Assembly: GCA_022511265.1 (NCBI GenBank)
Contig: JAFLRX010000003.1
Location: 1-64,000 of the forward strand
DNA: 64,000 bases
Direction of reading: 5' to 3'
Source of the DNA: Eubacterium sp.
Lineage (GTDB): Bacteria; Bacillota; Clostridia; Oscillospirales; Ruminococcaceae
Positions within the stretch are counted from its first letter, which is position 1. Every line of letters starts with the position of its first letter. Of this stretch, positions 18,503-29,093 are shown piece by piece. The translations under genes were made by a program, and so were the position numbers. Under the pieces are notes generated by a model that worked only from the letters and a program-made list of their open reading frames with translations, had not been told where the DNA came from and did not search any database.

Positions 18503-18619
18503 GGACAAAATGACAATCAATAATCTGATGAAACCAAATGCCATTTTGTCCGTTATTTGATTCTTAATCAAAGGGTATAAAGTTGTTTTTGGTCTCATCA
18601 AAAACAACTTTATTTTTTT
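18503..18619 (+). promoter_or_regulatory. Leader-peptide transcription attenuator upstream of GNAT gene
   Basis: Leader ORF 18510-18560; stem GGACAAAATG/CATTTTGTCC (18503-18512/18542-18551); terminator AAAGTTGTTTTTG/CAAAAACAACTTT + ATTTTTTT (18579-18619); antiterminator GATGAAACCAAA (18527-18538) with TTTGGTCTCATC (18588-18599). Confidence 0.75.
18510..18560 (+). CDS. Leader peptide MTINNLMKPNAILSVI
   Basis: ATG with upstream gtgaggtgg RBS-like sequence, 16 codons plus TGA, inside the attenuator. Confidence 0.65.
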   Translation: MTINNLMKPNAILSVI

Positions 18620-18634
18620 GAGAGAGGTAAATCA

Positions 18635-19111
18635 ATGAAAACATTATTTTTTGGAAGCAAACTTATTCCGATGACAGAAGAATCTGTTATTGAAATCAGC
18701 AAGTGGGAATATGAAAAACCATTTGATGTTTATAGCTTTAACGGTCGTGCTAACAGCTATTTGATGGACAAGTCAATTTGGGGCAAAGAATTGTTTTGTT
18801 TATCAAAGGAAAACAAGGTTTTGGGGCAGGTATCCTGCCAGTTTGAAGGTAATGACTTGTGGGTTGGTTGGTCGCTTGCTCCCGAACTTTGCGGTTGCGG
18901 AAACGGAACAGCTTTTGTAGAAAGATGCGTCGAGGAGTTAAAGATAATTAAAAATTATACAGGCAAAATACTACTAAGAGTTGTTGCTTGGAATCAACGT
19001 GCAATCAAAGCATATCAAAATGCCGGTTTTGTTTATGTGGAAACAATACAAGACGAAGTGGCCTACAGCAATCATACGGAAGATTTTTTGGTAATGGAGT
19101 TGACTAACTGA
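18635..19111 (+). CDS. GNAT-family N-acetyltransferase
   Basis: GWSLAPELCGCGNGTAFVERCVEEL...LRVVAWNQRAIKAYQNAGFVYVET typical GNAT/RimL acetyl-CoA motif. Confidence 0.88.
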   Translation: MKTLFFGSKLIPMTEESVIEISKWEYEKPFDVYSFNGRANSYLMDKSIWGKELFCLSKENKVLGQVSCQFEGNDLWVGWSLAPELCGCGNGTAFVERCVEELKIIKNYTGKILLRVVAWNQRAIKAYQNAGFVYVETIQDEVAYSNHTEDFLVMELTN

Positions 19112-19152
19112 TATATACTCTTATATTAATTTGTTTAATTTTATGGTATGAC

Positions 19153-19186
19153 AAAACCGCCGGTTGATCCGGCGGTTTTGTATTTT
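19153..19186. terminator. Bidirectional intrinsic terminator
   Basis: AAAACCGCCGG-ttgat-CCGGCGGTTTT. Confidence 0.8.
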
Positions 19187-19198
19187 CTTATTATTATT

Positions 19199-20734
19199 TT
19201 ACGCCTTTTCCATTGCTCTTACTTCTTCAAACTCGTCTACTATCTCCTTGTCAGGCTCACCTGTCGCAAGTGAAACTACAACGATTGCGATAAAGCTGAG
19301 TATGAATGCGGGCAGCAGCTCATAGATATTCCACGCGCCGCCGATGGGTGCGATAAGGTACTTCCATACGAATACCATTACACCGCCTACAACGATACCT
19401 GCGATAGCACCGTACTTGTTTGAACGCTTCCAGAACAGTGCGGCAACTACCAGCGGACCGAACGCCGCGCCAAATCCTGCCCAGGCAAAGGATACTATCT
19501 GGAATACCGAACTGTCGGGATCCCACGCGATAATCACGCCGACTGCCGCAATCACAACAAGTGCAACTCTCGCGATTATCATAGCCATTTTATCAGATAT
19601 TTTTATGCCGAATGTGCCGCGCAGCAGGTTTTCGGTAGCACTGGACGAAGCCGCCAGCAGCTGTGAGTCCGCTGTGGACATTGTGCAGGCAAGAATACCC
19701 GAAAGGATAAGTCCGCCGATAACGGCAAGCAGGATATGGTTTTCACTCATAAGGTTAGCGAGTGCCACCATTATAGTCTCAGGGTCAGCTAGCGATTCGA
19801 GATTGCCGTTTGCGGTAATGCCGAGGCCTACCACACCGATAAGGATAGCTACTGTCATTGCTACTATTACCCATACGGTAGCTATACGTCTTGAGGTCTT
19901 TATCTCCTTGCTGTTGCGGATAGCCATAAATCTCAGCAAAAAGTGCGGCATACCGAGATAACCGAGACCCCACGCCATATTTGAAATAATGGTAAGCAAG
20001 CCGTAATCGTTAGCCTCTCCCGTTGCGGGTGAATACGTCTGCGTAACCGAAAGATATCCCGGCAGGCCTTGTGCGTTGTCAACAACGTTGTCCCAACCGC
20101 CCGCATAGGATATTCCCAAAAATACTGCTATTATAAGCGCGATAGTCATTATTATACTCTGAATAAGGTCGGTATGGCTTGCCGCCAAAAATCCGCCAAA
20201 ACAGGTGTATGAAATAATTATCAACGCGGCAACTATCATGGCAATGTGATAATCTATACCGAACAGAGAGTTGAACAGCTTTCCGCACGCCGCAAAGCCT
20301 GAGCCGGTATACGGCACGAAAAATACAATAATAATTACCGCCGATACACCCATAAGTATCTTTTTATCACGCCAACGGTTGGCGAAAAAGTCCGGCAGTG
20401 TAATAGAATTGCTGTGCTCGGTATAGTTTCTCAATCTTTTTGCAACGATAAGCCAGCTTACATATGTACCGATTATCAGTCCCAGCGCAGTCCAGCCTGG
20501 GTCGCAGATACCGCTTGCATAAGCAAGTCCGGGCAATCCCATAAGCAGCCAGCTTGACATATCCGACGCCTCCGCGCTCATCGCAGTGACGATAGGACCG
20601 AGCTTTCTGCCGCCAAGGTAAAAGTCGCCTACCGAGTTGTTTTTCTTTGAACAGATAAATCCCACTATCAGCATCATAACTAGGTATGCCGCAATAGTGA
20701 TTATCATAATGATCTGTGCAGCTGTCAAATTCAT
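19199..20734 (-). CDS. putP: Sodium/proline symporter
   Basis: SSS-family: GDFYLGGRKLGPIVTAMSAEASDMSSWLLMGLPGLAYASG; RBS GGAGG before ATGAATTTG. Confidence 0.93.
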   Translation of the reverse strand: MNLTAAQIIMIITIAAYLVMMLIVGFICSKKNNSVGDFYLGGRKLGPIVTAMSAEASDMSSWLLMGLPGLAYASGICDPGWTALGLIIGTYVSWLIVAKRLRNYTEHSNSITLPDFFANRWRDKKILMGVSAVIIIVFFVPYTGSGFAACGKLFNSLFGIDYHIAMIVAALIIISYTCFGGFLAASHTDLIQSIIMTIALIIAVFLGISYAGGWDNVVDNAQGLPGYLSVTQTYSPATGEANDYGLLTIISNMAWGLGYLGMPHFLLRFMAIRNSKEIKTSRRIATVWVIVAMTVAILIGVVGLGITANGNLESLADPETIMVALANLMSENHILLAVIGGLILSGILACTMSTADSQLLAASSSATENLLRGTFGIKISDKMAMIIARVALVVIAAVGVIIAWDPDSSVFQIVSFAWAGFGAAFGPLVVAALFWKRSNKYGAIAGIVVGGVMVFVWKYLIAPIGGAWNIYELLPAFILSFIAIVVVSLATGEPDKEIVDEFEEVRAMEKA

Positions 20735-20873
20735 TCCTCCTAAAATAATAATACAAATAAATTTTAGCATATTATACTTGATATGTCAATGTTTTTTGCA
20801 AGTTTTAGTAAAATAAGTTGCATTATTAATATACTTAATAAAATCGGCTCAGGATAAAACCCGAGCCAATTGA

Positions 20874-21314
20874 TTATTCAAACCACTGTATAAACGCCGT
20901 CTTATCGCCGTCAACGTACCCTGCCCGCCTGTAAAAATTCAGCGTGCTTTCCAGCTTAGACCCGGTCATAAGGCTGATTTTATAGCAGTTTTCCTTTAGC
21001 GCTATCTCTTTGGCATAATCAAGACACGCGGTGGCAAAGCCGCGCTTGCGGTATGCCTCATCTGTCACCACATTTTCCACCAGCGCGTAAGGACGCTGAG
21101 CGTGGGTAAGATTAGGGATAATAACGCAAACACAGGATGAAACTATTTTCCCGTCCTCCTCGGCAACGATTATATGGTGGCTTTTATCAGCAAGTACAGT
21201 CTCCCATACCTTCATCACCTCAGGGGTTTTATCGGGAAACGGATTATCGTGCAGCTGCATATACAACCTCATCAATCCGTCAAAATCGCTTGCGGTTATC
21301 TCTCTTACCGTCAT
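20874..21314 (-). CDS. GNAT-family N-acetyltransferase
   Basis: ALVENVVTDEAYRKRGFATACLDYAKEIALKENCYKISLMTGSKLESTLNFYRRAGY. Confidence 0.9.
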   Translation of the reverse strand: MTVREITASDFDGLMRLYMQLHDNPFPDKTPEVMKVWETVLADKSHHIIVAEEDGKIVSSCVCVIIPNLTHAQRPYALVENVVTDEAYRKRGFATACLDYAKEIALKENCYKISLMTGSKLESTLNFYRRAGYVDGDKTAFIQWFE

Positions 21315-21338
21315 ATTGTGCTCTCCTTTGGCATATGC

Positions 21339-21971
21339 CTAACCAAATATAATGTAATCTCCGTAAAACTCCGCCACCCCGTCCTTTACAGTGATAAATG
21401 AATCATCATAAAGCCCATATATGCGCGAAAGCAACGCAGCCTCTTTTATCTCCTCGATATGCTTTTCATCGCTCATATCAAAATGAGGGTCGATATTTAT
21501 ATCCACAAGCCCGATACCGTAATACACCGACAGCTCAGGGATAAAATTACGGCGAGGCAGCACCACACGTTTTGCCATATTTATCGCGCCTGCGCTGACG
21601 CCGATTATCAGCGCTTTACTGCTTTGCAGCGCGGCGGGCAGCCCATAGCTGTTTATGTATTTCATCTGGTTTATCGGATGTCCGCCTGTTATCCAAATAA
21701 CATCAGCCTGCGCTATCTTTTCCCGTGCCTCTTCCTTGCTCACGCGTCCGTCAACTATATATTTATCGGTAAAGCTTATCCCCATTTCGGAAAATTGCTC
21801 AAGAAACTCACTGCAGTATTTATCGGTTTTATCATAGCCTTCGTTAAACTCCGACGCGATAAATACAAATCGCTGCGGGTTGTCGGTAAATTTTTTGACC
21901 TGTTGCTTGAAATCATCAGTAAAACCGTTTGTAAAGCCGCTGGTAAGTATATATACAGCAAAATTGTTCAT
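21339..21971 (-). CDS. Peptidase E / S51-like (class I glutamine amidotransferase-like fold)
   Basis: ADVIWITGGHPINQMKYIN...KALIIGVSAGAINMAKRVV Ser nucleophile GVSAGA. Confidence 0.85.
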   Translation of the reverse strand: MNNFAVYILTSGFTNGFTDDFKQQVKKFTDNPQRFVFIASEFNEGYDKTDKYCSEFLEQFSEMGISFTDKYIVDGRVSKEEAREKIAQADVIWITGGHPINQMKYINSYGLPAALQSSKALIIGVSAGAINMAKRVVLPRRNFIPELSVYYGIGLVDINIDPHFDMSDEKHIEEIKEAALLSRIYGLYDDSFITVKDGVAEFYGDYIIFG

Positions 21972-22105
21972 ATTTTTCTCCTTTGCGAATACAAAGTCGG
22001 TAGAAATCTGAAAAATGTTCTAAAATGTATTATATCACAATTTCAGACATATGTCAATCTTTTATGACAAAAAAGTTACCGTTTTGTAGTCAGTGCCAAA
22101 GGTGT

Positions 22106-24169
22106 TTATTCAGATTTCTTTTTGCGCAATTTTTGAATTGTCAGAATTACAAGTGCAACGATCAACAACCCCGCAGAGCCTATTCCAAGCATCCAGAAAG
22201 GCTGTGTGCTGCTGCCCCCCGCACTGCCGGAGTAGGAACTGTCAGTATCAGTCAACTGTTCTGACCATGCGTCAAACGCATCAGTATTAGGGTGAAGCTC
22301 GGCAGTAGTGAGAATTTCGTTATCTTCGCCTATATCTATCTTTTCCCATTGTTCTTCATCGCCATTGTAATAAATATCCGCAAGCGAAGAACACAAGTAA
22401 AACGCGCCTTCCCCTATTTCGGTAATATCATCATGCAGCACTATATACGATAATCCAATGCACCCTCCGGCGATATTTTCCGGTATTTCAGTTACACCCT
22501 TAGGGATAACAAGACTTTTTAAGCGACCGCTGCCGGCAAAAGCGCTTCTGCCTATGGTAGTGATACTGTCGGGTAATTCTACCTCGCGCAGTCTATAGCA
22601 GTCGCTGAACGCCAAAGCGCCTATTTCGGTTACATTATGCGGTACCGTTACTTTTTCCAGCCAGTCACAAGAGTAAAACGCATAGTCGCCTATTATCTTC
22701 AGGCTGTTTGGTAAATTAACGGTGCGCAGCATATCACAGTATTCAAAGGCGCCGCCGGCTATGCCGGTTGTACCCTCTTTTACCGTTACATCCGTCGCCT
22801 CTTCATCACAGGATATTAACCATGTCCCTACATATTTTACCGCATCGGTCTGATTATTAAGCAACGGTGTGTTATGAAACGCGTACTCATATATCATTTT
22901 GATATTGTCCGCCAGATCGACATTGCTCAGATTTTCGCAATCGCGAAAGGTATCTATCATTATCACCGACATATTCGGAGATACGGTTACATCCTCCAGA
23001 TACTTGCTGCCCCAAAAAGCACCGCTTGTCACATCAAGTACACTGTCAGGGATAATATAGCTTTTATCTGTTTTTCCCGCAGGATATGTTATAAACTCTG
23101 TTTTATCCTTGTTGAACAGCACGCCGTCTATTGAAGAATATTCATCGTTACTCTCAGCGACCTCAATAGAAGAAAGGTTTTTACAGTCTTGAAAGGCAGA
23201 GCTTGCTATATATGATACATTATTCGGAATATAGATACTTGTAATGCCGCTCCCATCAAAGGCGGATATTGAAATGCTCCACACATTTTCAGGTATAATA
23301 ACCGTGTTCAGACTTTTGCATCTGACAAATGCGAAGCCGCTTATATCCGTTAAACCGTCAGGTAAATCTATCTCGGTGATATATACGTTATCGCCAAATG
23401 CGCTTGTCTTAAGCCTGGTTACGCTGTCCGGCACGGTGTACTTACTATCGGTTTTGCCCGCGGGATAGCATTGCAGCTCGGTCATGTCGCCGTTAAATAA
23501 TACTCCGTCCTCTGAACAAAATTCTTCGTTGGCGGGTATATTTATCTCTGCCAATGATGTACAGCCATCAAATACTCCGTATTCTATTTTTGTGAGCGAT
23601 TGAGGTAGATCTATTTTTTCCAAGCTTGTACAGTCCGAAAACGCGAAGCCGCCAAGCTCTGACAGACCGTCAGGGATCATCACGGATATAAGATTATCCG
23701 CATTGTAGAAGGCCTTTTCGCCTATGACCTCTACACCGTCAGGTACAGTGTATTCCGCATCAGGTCTTAATGTGGGATACAGCACCAGCGTTTTCATATC
23801 CTTTGTAAAGAGAATATTATCTACAACGGTGTACCATTCGTTTTCGGGTGATACCGTTATCTCCGTCAAATTATATTCATGTGAGCTGTAAAATTCATCG
23901 GTAACGCTTGAAACGGTTTTGGGGATATTTATACTTTTTGTCTCCTCATGGTCGCCTAAGATAGACAAATTCAGCATGCTGACAGTCATTCCGTCCAGTT
24001 CTTCGGGTATATCCATTGTTTCAGCATATCCATAGCATCTGCCGACCTCAATAGTGCCGTCATCGTTTTTGCGGTAGCCCCAGCTTACTTCGCTGTACTC
24101 AGCGCACGCCGCCGCACTGATTAAAACAGCACATAACATACCGAATAATAAAGAAACCAGCTTTTTCAT
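22106..24169 (-). CDS. BspA-type leucine-rich repeat (LRR_5) surface protein with C-terminal TM anchor
   Basis: Repeats such as TVIIPENVWSISISAFDGSGITSIYIPNNVSYIASSAFQDCKNL; signal peptide; C-term hydrophobic helix + RKKKSE. Confidence 0.92.
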   Translation of the reverse strand: MKKLVSLLFGMLCAVLISAAACAEYSEVSWGYRKNDDGTIEVGRCYGYAETMDIPEELDGMTVSMLNLSILGDHEETKSINIPKTVSSVTDEFYSSHEYNLTEITVSPENEWYTVVDNILFTKDMKTLVLYPTLRPDAEYTVPDGVEVIGEKAFYNADNLISVMIPDGLSELGGFAFSDCTSLEKIDLPQSLTKIEYGVFDGCTSLAEINIPANEEFCSEDGVLFNGDMTELQCYPAGKTDSKYTVPDSVTRLKTSAFGDNVYITEIDLPDGLTDISGFAFVRCKSLNTVIIPENVWSISISAFDGSGITSIYIPNNVSYIASSAFQDCKNLSSIEVAESNDEYSSIDGVLFNKDKTEFITYPAGKTDKSYIIPDSVLDVTSGAFWGSKYLEDVTVSPNMSVIMIDTFRDCENLSNVDLADNIKMIYEYAFHNTPLLNNQTDAVKYVGTWLISCDEEATDVTVKEGTTGIAGGAFEYCDMLRTVNLPNSLKIIGDYAFYSCDWLEKVTVPHNVTEIGALAFSDCYRLREVELPDSITTIGRSAFAGSGRLKSLVIPKGVTEIPENIAGGCIGLSYIVLHDDITEIGEGAFYLCSSLADIYYNGDEEQWEKIDIGEDNEILTTAELHPNTDAFDAWSEQLTDTDSSYSGSAGGSSTQPFWMLGIGSAGLLIVALVILTIQKLRKKKSE

Positions 24170-24258
24170 ATATGTGCCCCCTTTTTTGATATTTTATCAT
24201 ACGAAAACAACGGTGTCAATAAAAAATAAGCGCCCTTTCGGACGCCTATTTTTGTATA

Positions 24259-26376
24259 TTAGCTATTCTTTTTCTTTGCCTCGATATCAGCAAGAGCAGC
24301 CTTTCTCGAAAGTCTTATCTTGCCCTGGTCGTCAATATTCAGGACCTTTACGATTATCTCATCGCCTATGGACAGTACATCCTCTACCTTTTCAACCCTG
24401 CGGTTTTCAAGCTCGGAAACGTGTACCATACCGTCCTTGCCGGGTGCTATCTCAACAAACGCGCCAAAGCTGGTTATACGAACAACCTTGCCCTTGTATA
24501 TCGCGCCAATCTCCGGCGGAGAGGTTATAGCCTTTATCATAGCGATGCAGTTGTTTGCCTTTTCAAGATCCTGACCGCAGACAAATACGTTGCCTTCCTC
24601 GTCTACGTCGATCTTTACCTCAAAGTCGGCGCAAAGCTTCTGAATAACCTTGCCGCCTGTACCGATAACGTCGCGTATTTTATCAACAGGTATCTTAGTG
24701 CCCAGCATTTTGGGTGCGTACTTGTTAACGGTGGGTCTCGGCGCGGGAATAGCCTTGAGGATTATTTCATCAAGTATATAATCTCTTGCCTTGTGGGTCT
24801 TTGCAAATGCGTCCTTGATTATCTCGGGGGTAAGTCCGTCGATCTTCAGGTCCATCTGGATAGCGGTGATACCCTTGTGAGTACCTGCCACCTTAAAGTC
24901 CATATCGCCGAAGAAGTCCTCAACACCCTGGATATCTACCATAGTCATCCAGCGGTCGCCCTCGGTGATAAGTCCGCAGGAAATACCTGCAACAGGCGCC
25001 TTTATCGGTACGCCTGCGTCCATAAGGGACAGCGTAGAACCGCAGACAGAACCCTGCGAGGTAGAACCGTTGGAGGAAAGCACCTCAGACACAAGTCTTA
25101 TCGCGTAGGGGAATTCTTCAACCGACGGGATAACCGGCTCGAGAGCGCGCTGTGCCAGTGCGCCGTGACCTATCTCACGTCTGCCGGGACCTCTGCTTGC
25201 CTTGGTCTCACCTACCGAGTACGCGGGGAAATTGTAATGATGCATATATCTCTTCAATTCCTCATCGTCAAGACCGTCCAGCTTTTGGCTGTCGCTGACA
25301 GGACCTAGGGTGGTAACGGTCATTACCTGTGTCTGACCTCTGGTAAATATACCGGAGCCGTGTACACGCGGCAGCATACCAACTTCAGCAGCCAGCGGAC
25401 GCATCTCGTCCATGCCTCTGCCGTCAACACGCTTTTGCTCGTCCAGCAGCCAGCGTCTTACAATGAACTTTTGCAGCTTGTAGATGCACTCGTCTATCAT
25501 TGCGCCCTGATCGGGGTACTGCTCGTCATACTGTGCGTGTATCTCATCCTTGATGGGCTGTAAACGCTCTTCGCGGATGTTCTTGTCGTCGGTATCAAGC
25601 GCATACTTTACCTTTTCGGTGTACTGCTCTTTGATAGCCTCAAACAGATCATGGTCAACATCCATTGACGGGAAGCTGAACTTCGGCTTGCCTATCTGTG
25701 CCTGGATGTCCTTGATAAACGGAATAAGAGACTTGTTTATCTCTTCATGACCTGCCATGATAGCCTTCAACATGGTGTCGTCGTCAACCTCGTTCGCGCC
25801 TGCCTCGATCATTACGACCTTCTTTTCGCTGGACGCAACGGTCAGCTGAAGATCAGACTTTGCTCTCTGCTCTGCATCGGGCATGAGAACTATCTCGCCG
25901 TCAACGAGACCTACGGAAATACCGCCGATAGGACCGTTCCACGGGATGTCGGAGATAGTTACCGCGATAGACGCGCCTATCATAGCGATTATCTCGGGCT
26001 GGGTATCGGGGTCAACTGCCAGCACCGTCATAACGATAGCTACATCGTTTCTCATATCCTTGGGGAATAACGGACGCATGGGGCGGTCAACAACACGCGA
26101 ATAAAGGATAGCCTTTTCGCTGGGTCTGCCCTCTCTCTTCAAAAATCCGCCGGGGATCTTACCTACCGAGTACAGCTTTTCCTCATAGTCAACTGCCAGC
26201 GGGAAGAAATCAATACCGTCGCGGGGCTTGGGGCTTGCGGTAGCGTTTACCATTACTACCGATTCGCCGTAGCGGATCCAGCAAGAGCCGTTTGCGAGAC
26301 CGCATACCTTGCCGGTCTCTACAGTCAGTTCTTTGCCTGCAAATGTGGTTTTGAATACCTTGTAGTTTTCAAACAT
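24259..26376 (-). CDS. pnp: Polyribonucleotide nucleotidyltransferase
   Basis: PNPase domains, KH (VIGTGGKVIQKLC) and S1 (GAIYKGKVVRITSFGAFVEIAPGKDGMVHVSEL). Confidence 0.98.
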   Translation of the reverse strand: MFENYKVFKTTFAGKELTVETGKVCGLANGSCWIRYGESVVMVNATASPKPRDGIDFFPLAVDYEEKLYSVGKIPGGFLKREGRPSEKAILYSRVVDRPMRPLFPKDMRNDVAIVMTVLAVDPDTQPEIIAMIGASIAVTISDIPWNGPIGGISVGLVDGEIVLMPDAEQRAKSDLQLTVASSEKKVVMIEAGANEVDDDTMLKAIMAGHEEINKSLIPFIKDIQAQIGKPKFSFPSMDVDHDLFEAIKEQYTEKVKYALDTDDKNIREERLQPIKDEIHAQYDEQYPDQGAMIDECIYKLQKFIVRRWLLDEQKRVDGRGMDEMRPLAAEVGMLPRVHGSGIFTRGQTQVMTVTTLGPVSDSQKLDGLDDEELKRYMHHYNFPAYSVGETKASRGPGRREIGHGALAQRALEPVIPSVEEFPYAIRLVSEVLSSNGSTSQGSVCGSTLSLMDAGVPIKAPVAGISCGLITEGDRWMTMVDIQGVEDFFGDMDFKVAGTHKGITAIQMDLKIDGLTPEIIKDAFAKTHKARDYILDEIILKAIPAPRPTVNKYAPKMLGTKIPVDKIRDVIGTGGKVIQKLCADFEVKIDVDEEGNVFVCGQDLEKANNCIAMIKAITSPPEIGAIYKGKVVRITSFGAFVEIAPGKDGMVHVSELENRRVEKVEDVLSIGDEIIVKVLNIDDQGKIRLSRKAALADIEAKKKNS

Positions 26377-26531
26377 TTTTGTTCCTCCTTTTTACGAGAA
26401 ACAGCGTTAGCAATAAATTCAGCGGACTGACACAATCCGTTCAATTTAATGCTAAAGGCATGTCCCTCGCAATAATTTTAATTTCTTAAAAATAAGGGTT
26501 AAAGGGCGGATTGCTCCACCCTTTTACACTC

Positions 26532-26798
26532 TTACTTACGGATACCGAGCTTAGCGATAGTCGCACGATAACGCTCTATATCCTTTTTCATCAGATAGTT
26601 AAGCAGGTTACGTCTGTGACCTACCATCTTGAGCAGACCGCGGCGAGAATGATGATCCTTCTTATGGGTCTTGAGATGCTCGGTAAGATCGTTTATTCTC
26701 TTAGTGAGAATAGCGATCTGCACCTCGGGAGAACCGGTATCATTTTCATGAGTGCGGTTAGCCTCGATAATCGCAGTCTTTTCGTCCTTTAACAGCAT
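26532..26798 (-). CDS. rpsO: 30S ribosomal protein S15
   Basis: [49 protein letters not shown]. Confidence 0.98.
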   Translation of the reverse strand: MLLKDEKTAIIEANRTHENDTGSPEVQIAILTKRINDLTEHLKTHKKDHHSRRGLLKMVGHRRNLLNYLMKKDIERYRATIAKLGIRK

Positions 26799-26910
26799 AG
26801 TTACACCTCTTTTTCATTTATTCCGTCTCATAGCAGAGGGCATTGGTGTTTCTCTTCCGAGCATTCGCCGCAGCGCCAAGAAACGGTTATTGTCATGTTT
26901 TGCACATAAC
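26799..26910 (-). promoter_or_regulatory. Possible S15 ribosomal protein leader
   Basis: Long structured 5' leader of rpsO with GTTTCT...AGAAAC pairing; position expected for an autoregulatory leader. Confidence 0.4.
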
Positions 26911-27034
26911 AAAAGTTATTATAACATATTAATCAGAATTTGTAAAGGCTTTTTTTAAAAAAATTTCCTTTTCTTAAATTCCTATATAAAACACTCGCCG
27001 AAAGGGTCTCCCCCTCCGGCTTTGCATTAACATA

Positions 27035-27766
27035 TTATACGGTCGTATGTACCTTTAGAAGTATTTCTTTAAGCTCTTTCCATTTGCTTACCGTGATACA
27101 TTCAAACGGCGGCGGTGTCTGTTTGCCGTCCATGTCTCCCGTATACCACACCGGAGTAATACCGGCATTGTATGCCCCGATAACATCACAATTGACGTTA
27201 TCACCGCAGTACCACGCTTTGTCGGCTGTGATGCCCGCCTTTCTGAGCGCTAGTTCAAATAATCTGCCGTTCGGCTTTCTGAACACATACTCGCTGGAGG
27301 CGATAATAAACTCAAACTCGTTGTCCGGCAGCATAGAATTTATCCGCCGAGCCAGCGCCTTTTCGGTGAATGAAATGTTGCTGATTACTCCCGTGCGGAT
27401 ATTTTCACTCTTGAGAAATCTTAGGAACTCCTCTATCCCCTCCGTGTTATGAACAGGATTGGCATTGCTCCAAAATATCTCCTCAACTTCATCTTGCGAA
27501 ATATCAAACTCTACACCAAAGTATTCATAAAGATAACGCTGAAACGGGTGGTTGTGTATCTCCGCCGTAAGTTCTTTTACATTATATCCGTATTCTCTGC
27601 CGCACTCTCTGTTTATCTTGTCGGCAAATGCCTGTACCTCTTCAGCGGTGACATTGTTCGGATTATGTGAACTATTCAGCACCGCGCGAGTACCTGCCAC
27701 ACCGTCAAAGCCGCCGGTTGCAAGCGTATTGCCCCAGTCAAACAGTATCATTTCAGGCTTGTTCAT
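27035..27766 (-). CDS. HAD-family hydrolase
   Basis: ILFDWGNTLATGG...GVISNISF...KPNGRLFELALRKAGITADKAWYCGDNVNCDVIGAYNAG. Confidence 0.92.
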   Translation of the reverse strand: MNKPEMILFDWGNTLATGGFDGVAGTRAVLNSSHNPNNVTAEEVQAFADKINRECGREYGYNVKELTAEIHNHPFQRYLYEYFGVEFDISQDEVEEIFWSNANPVHNTEGIEEFLRFLKSENIRTGVISNISFTEKALARRINSMLPDNEFEFIIASSEYVFRKPNGRLFELALRKAGITADKAWYCGDNVNCDVIGAYNAGITPVWYTGDMDGKQTPPPFECITVSKWKELKEILLKVHTTV

Positions 27767-27788
27767 TTCAACCTCCCGGTGTGAACGG

Positions 27789-29069
27789 TCAGCTTATCTT
27801 CTTCATCGTCTTCTTTTCGATGGTTTTCTTGGCGTTCTTTTTGCTCTCGCTGCGGATTATCTGAGGCTCTTCGCCCTTTTCGATACAATCCGCACCAACG
27901 ATCACTTTTTCTATTGATTCATCGGCAGGCGCGTTGAACATAACATCTGACAGCGCGTCTTCAATGACCGTCCTCAGACCTCTCGCGCCGGTCTTTCTTT
28001 CGGCGGTCTTTCTTGCGATAGCCTTTAACGCCTCGTCGGTAAACTCAAGCTCGATATCATCAAGGCTGAACAGGTACTTATACTGCTTTACCACCGCGTT
28101 TTTCGGTTCTACAAGTATTCTTACCAGCGCGTCCTCGTCAAGATCGTCCAGTACCGCGATAACAGGCAGACGTCCTACCAGCTCGGGTATAATACCGAAC
28201 TTTACCAAGTCCTCAGGCTCTACGTTGTGCAGTGCTTCGTTGATGTCATCGTTCTTGCCCTTTATTTCCGCTCCGAAACCGAGTGCGGACGAATTTGTCC
28301 TTGCCAATATAGTCTTGTCTATACCCTCAAAAGCGCCGCCGCAGATAAACAGTATATTCTTTGTGTCTATCTGTATAAATTCCTGATTAGGATGCTTTCT
28401 GCCGCCCTGCGGGGGGACATTGGAGACAGTGCCCTCGATTATCTTCAGCAATGCCTGCTGTACGCCCTCGCCGCTGACGTCGCGGGTAATAGAGGTGTTT
28501 TCAGACTTTCTGGTTATCTTATCTATCTCATCTATATAGATTATGCCATGCTGTGCCGCCTCGATATCATAATCGGCAGCCTGTATAAGTCTCAGCAGAA
28601 CATTCTCCACATCTTCACCGACATAACCTGCCTGTGTCAATGTGGTAGCGTCCGCTATCGCAAAAGGAACATTCAGTATTCTTGCCAGCGTCTGTGCTAT
28701 CATTGTCTTACCCACGCCGGTAGGACCAAGCAGCAGCACATTGCTCTTTTGCAGCTCGACCTCGTCTTCCTTCTCATTTCCGTAGAAATTACGCTTGTAA
28801 TGGTTATATACGGAAACACAGATGGTCTTCTTTGCTTCTTCCTGGCCGATGACGTAGTTGTCCAGAACCGCTTTAAGGTCGCCGGGCTTTATAAGCTGCA
28901 TCTGCTGCTCTTGATGCTTATCTTTTCTGCCTGGTCTCCTGCCTTCCTCCTGCTCCATAAGCATCTGGTAGGTGGTGAGTATACAATCACTGCATATACA
29001 GCCGCTTGCACCGTATATTATCTTATCGACCTGTTCTTCAGTCCGTTCGCAAAAACTGCATCTCAGCAT
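27789..29069 (-). CDS. clpX: ATP-dependent Clp protease ATP-binding subunit ClpX
   Basis: Zinc finger [42 protein letters not shown]. Confidence 0.98.
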   Translation of the reverse strand: MLRCSFCERTEEQVDKIIYGASGCICSDCILTTYQMLMEQEEGRRPGRKDKHQEQQMQLIKPGDLKAVLDNYVIGQEEAKKTICVSVYNHYKRNFYGNEKEDEVELQKSNVLLLGPTGVGKTMIAQTLARILNVPFAIADATTLTQAGYVGEDVENVLLRLIQAADYDIEAAQHGIIYIDEIDKITRKSENTSITRDVSGEGVQQALLKIIEGTVSNVPPQGGRKHPNQEFIQIDTKNILFICGGAFEGIDKTILARTNSSALGFGAEIKGKNDDINEALHNVEPEDLVKFGIIPELVGRLPVIAVLDDLDEDALVRILVEPKNAVVKQYKYLFSLDDIELEFTDEALKAIARKTAERKTGARGLRTVIEDALSDVMFNAPADESIEKVIVGADCIEKGEEPQIIRSESKKNAKKTIEKKTMKKIS

Positions 29070-29093
29070 AACAACTTTCCTTTCAACGCTTAC

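Noticed and set aside
22106-24169. Regularly spaced similarity suggesting a DNA repeat array
   Set aside because: Explained by protein-level BspA leucine-rich repeats; not a CRISPR or satellite.
24421-25308. 295-aa plus-strand ORF
   Set aside because: Fully antisense to pnp, which is unmistakable.
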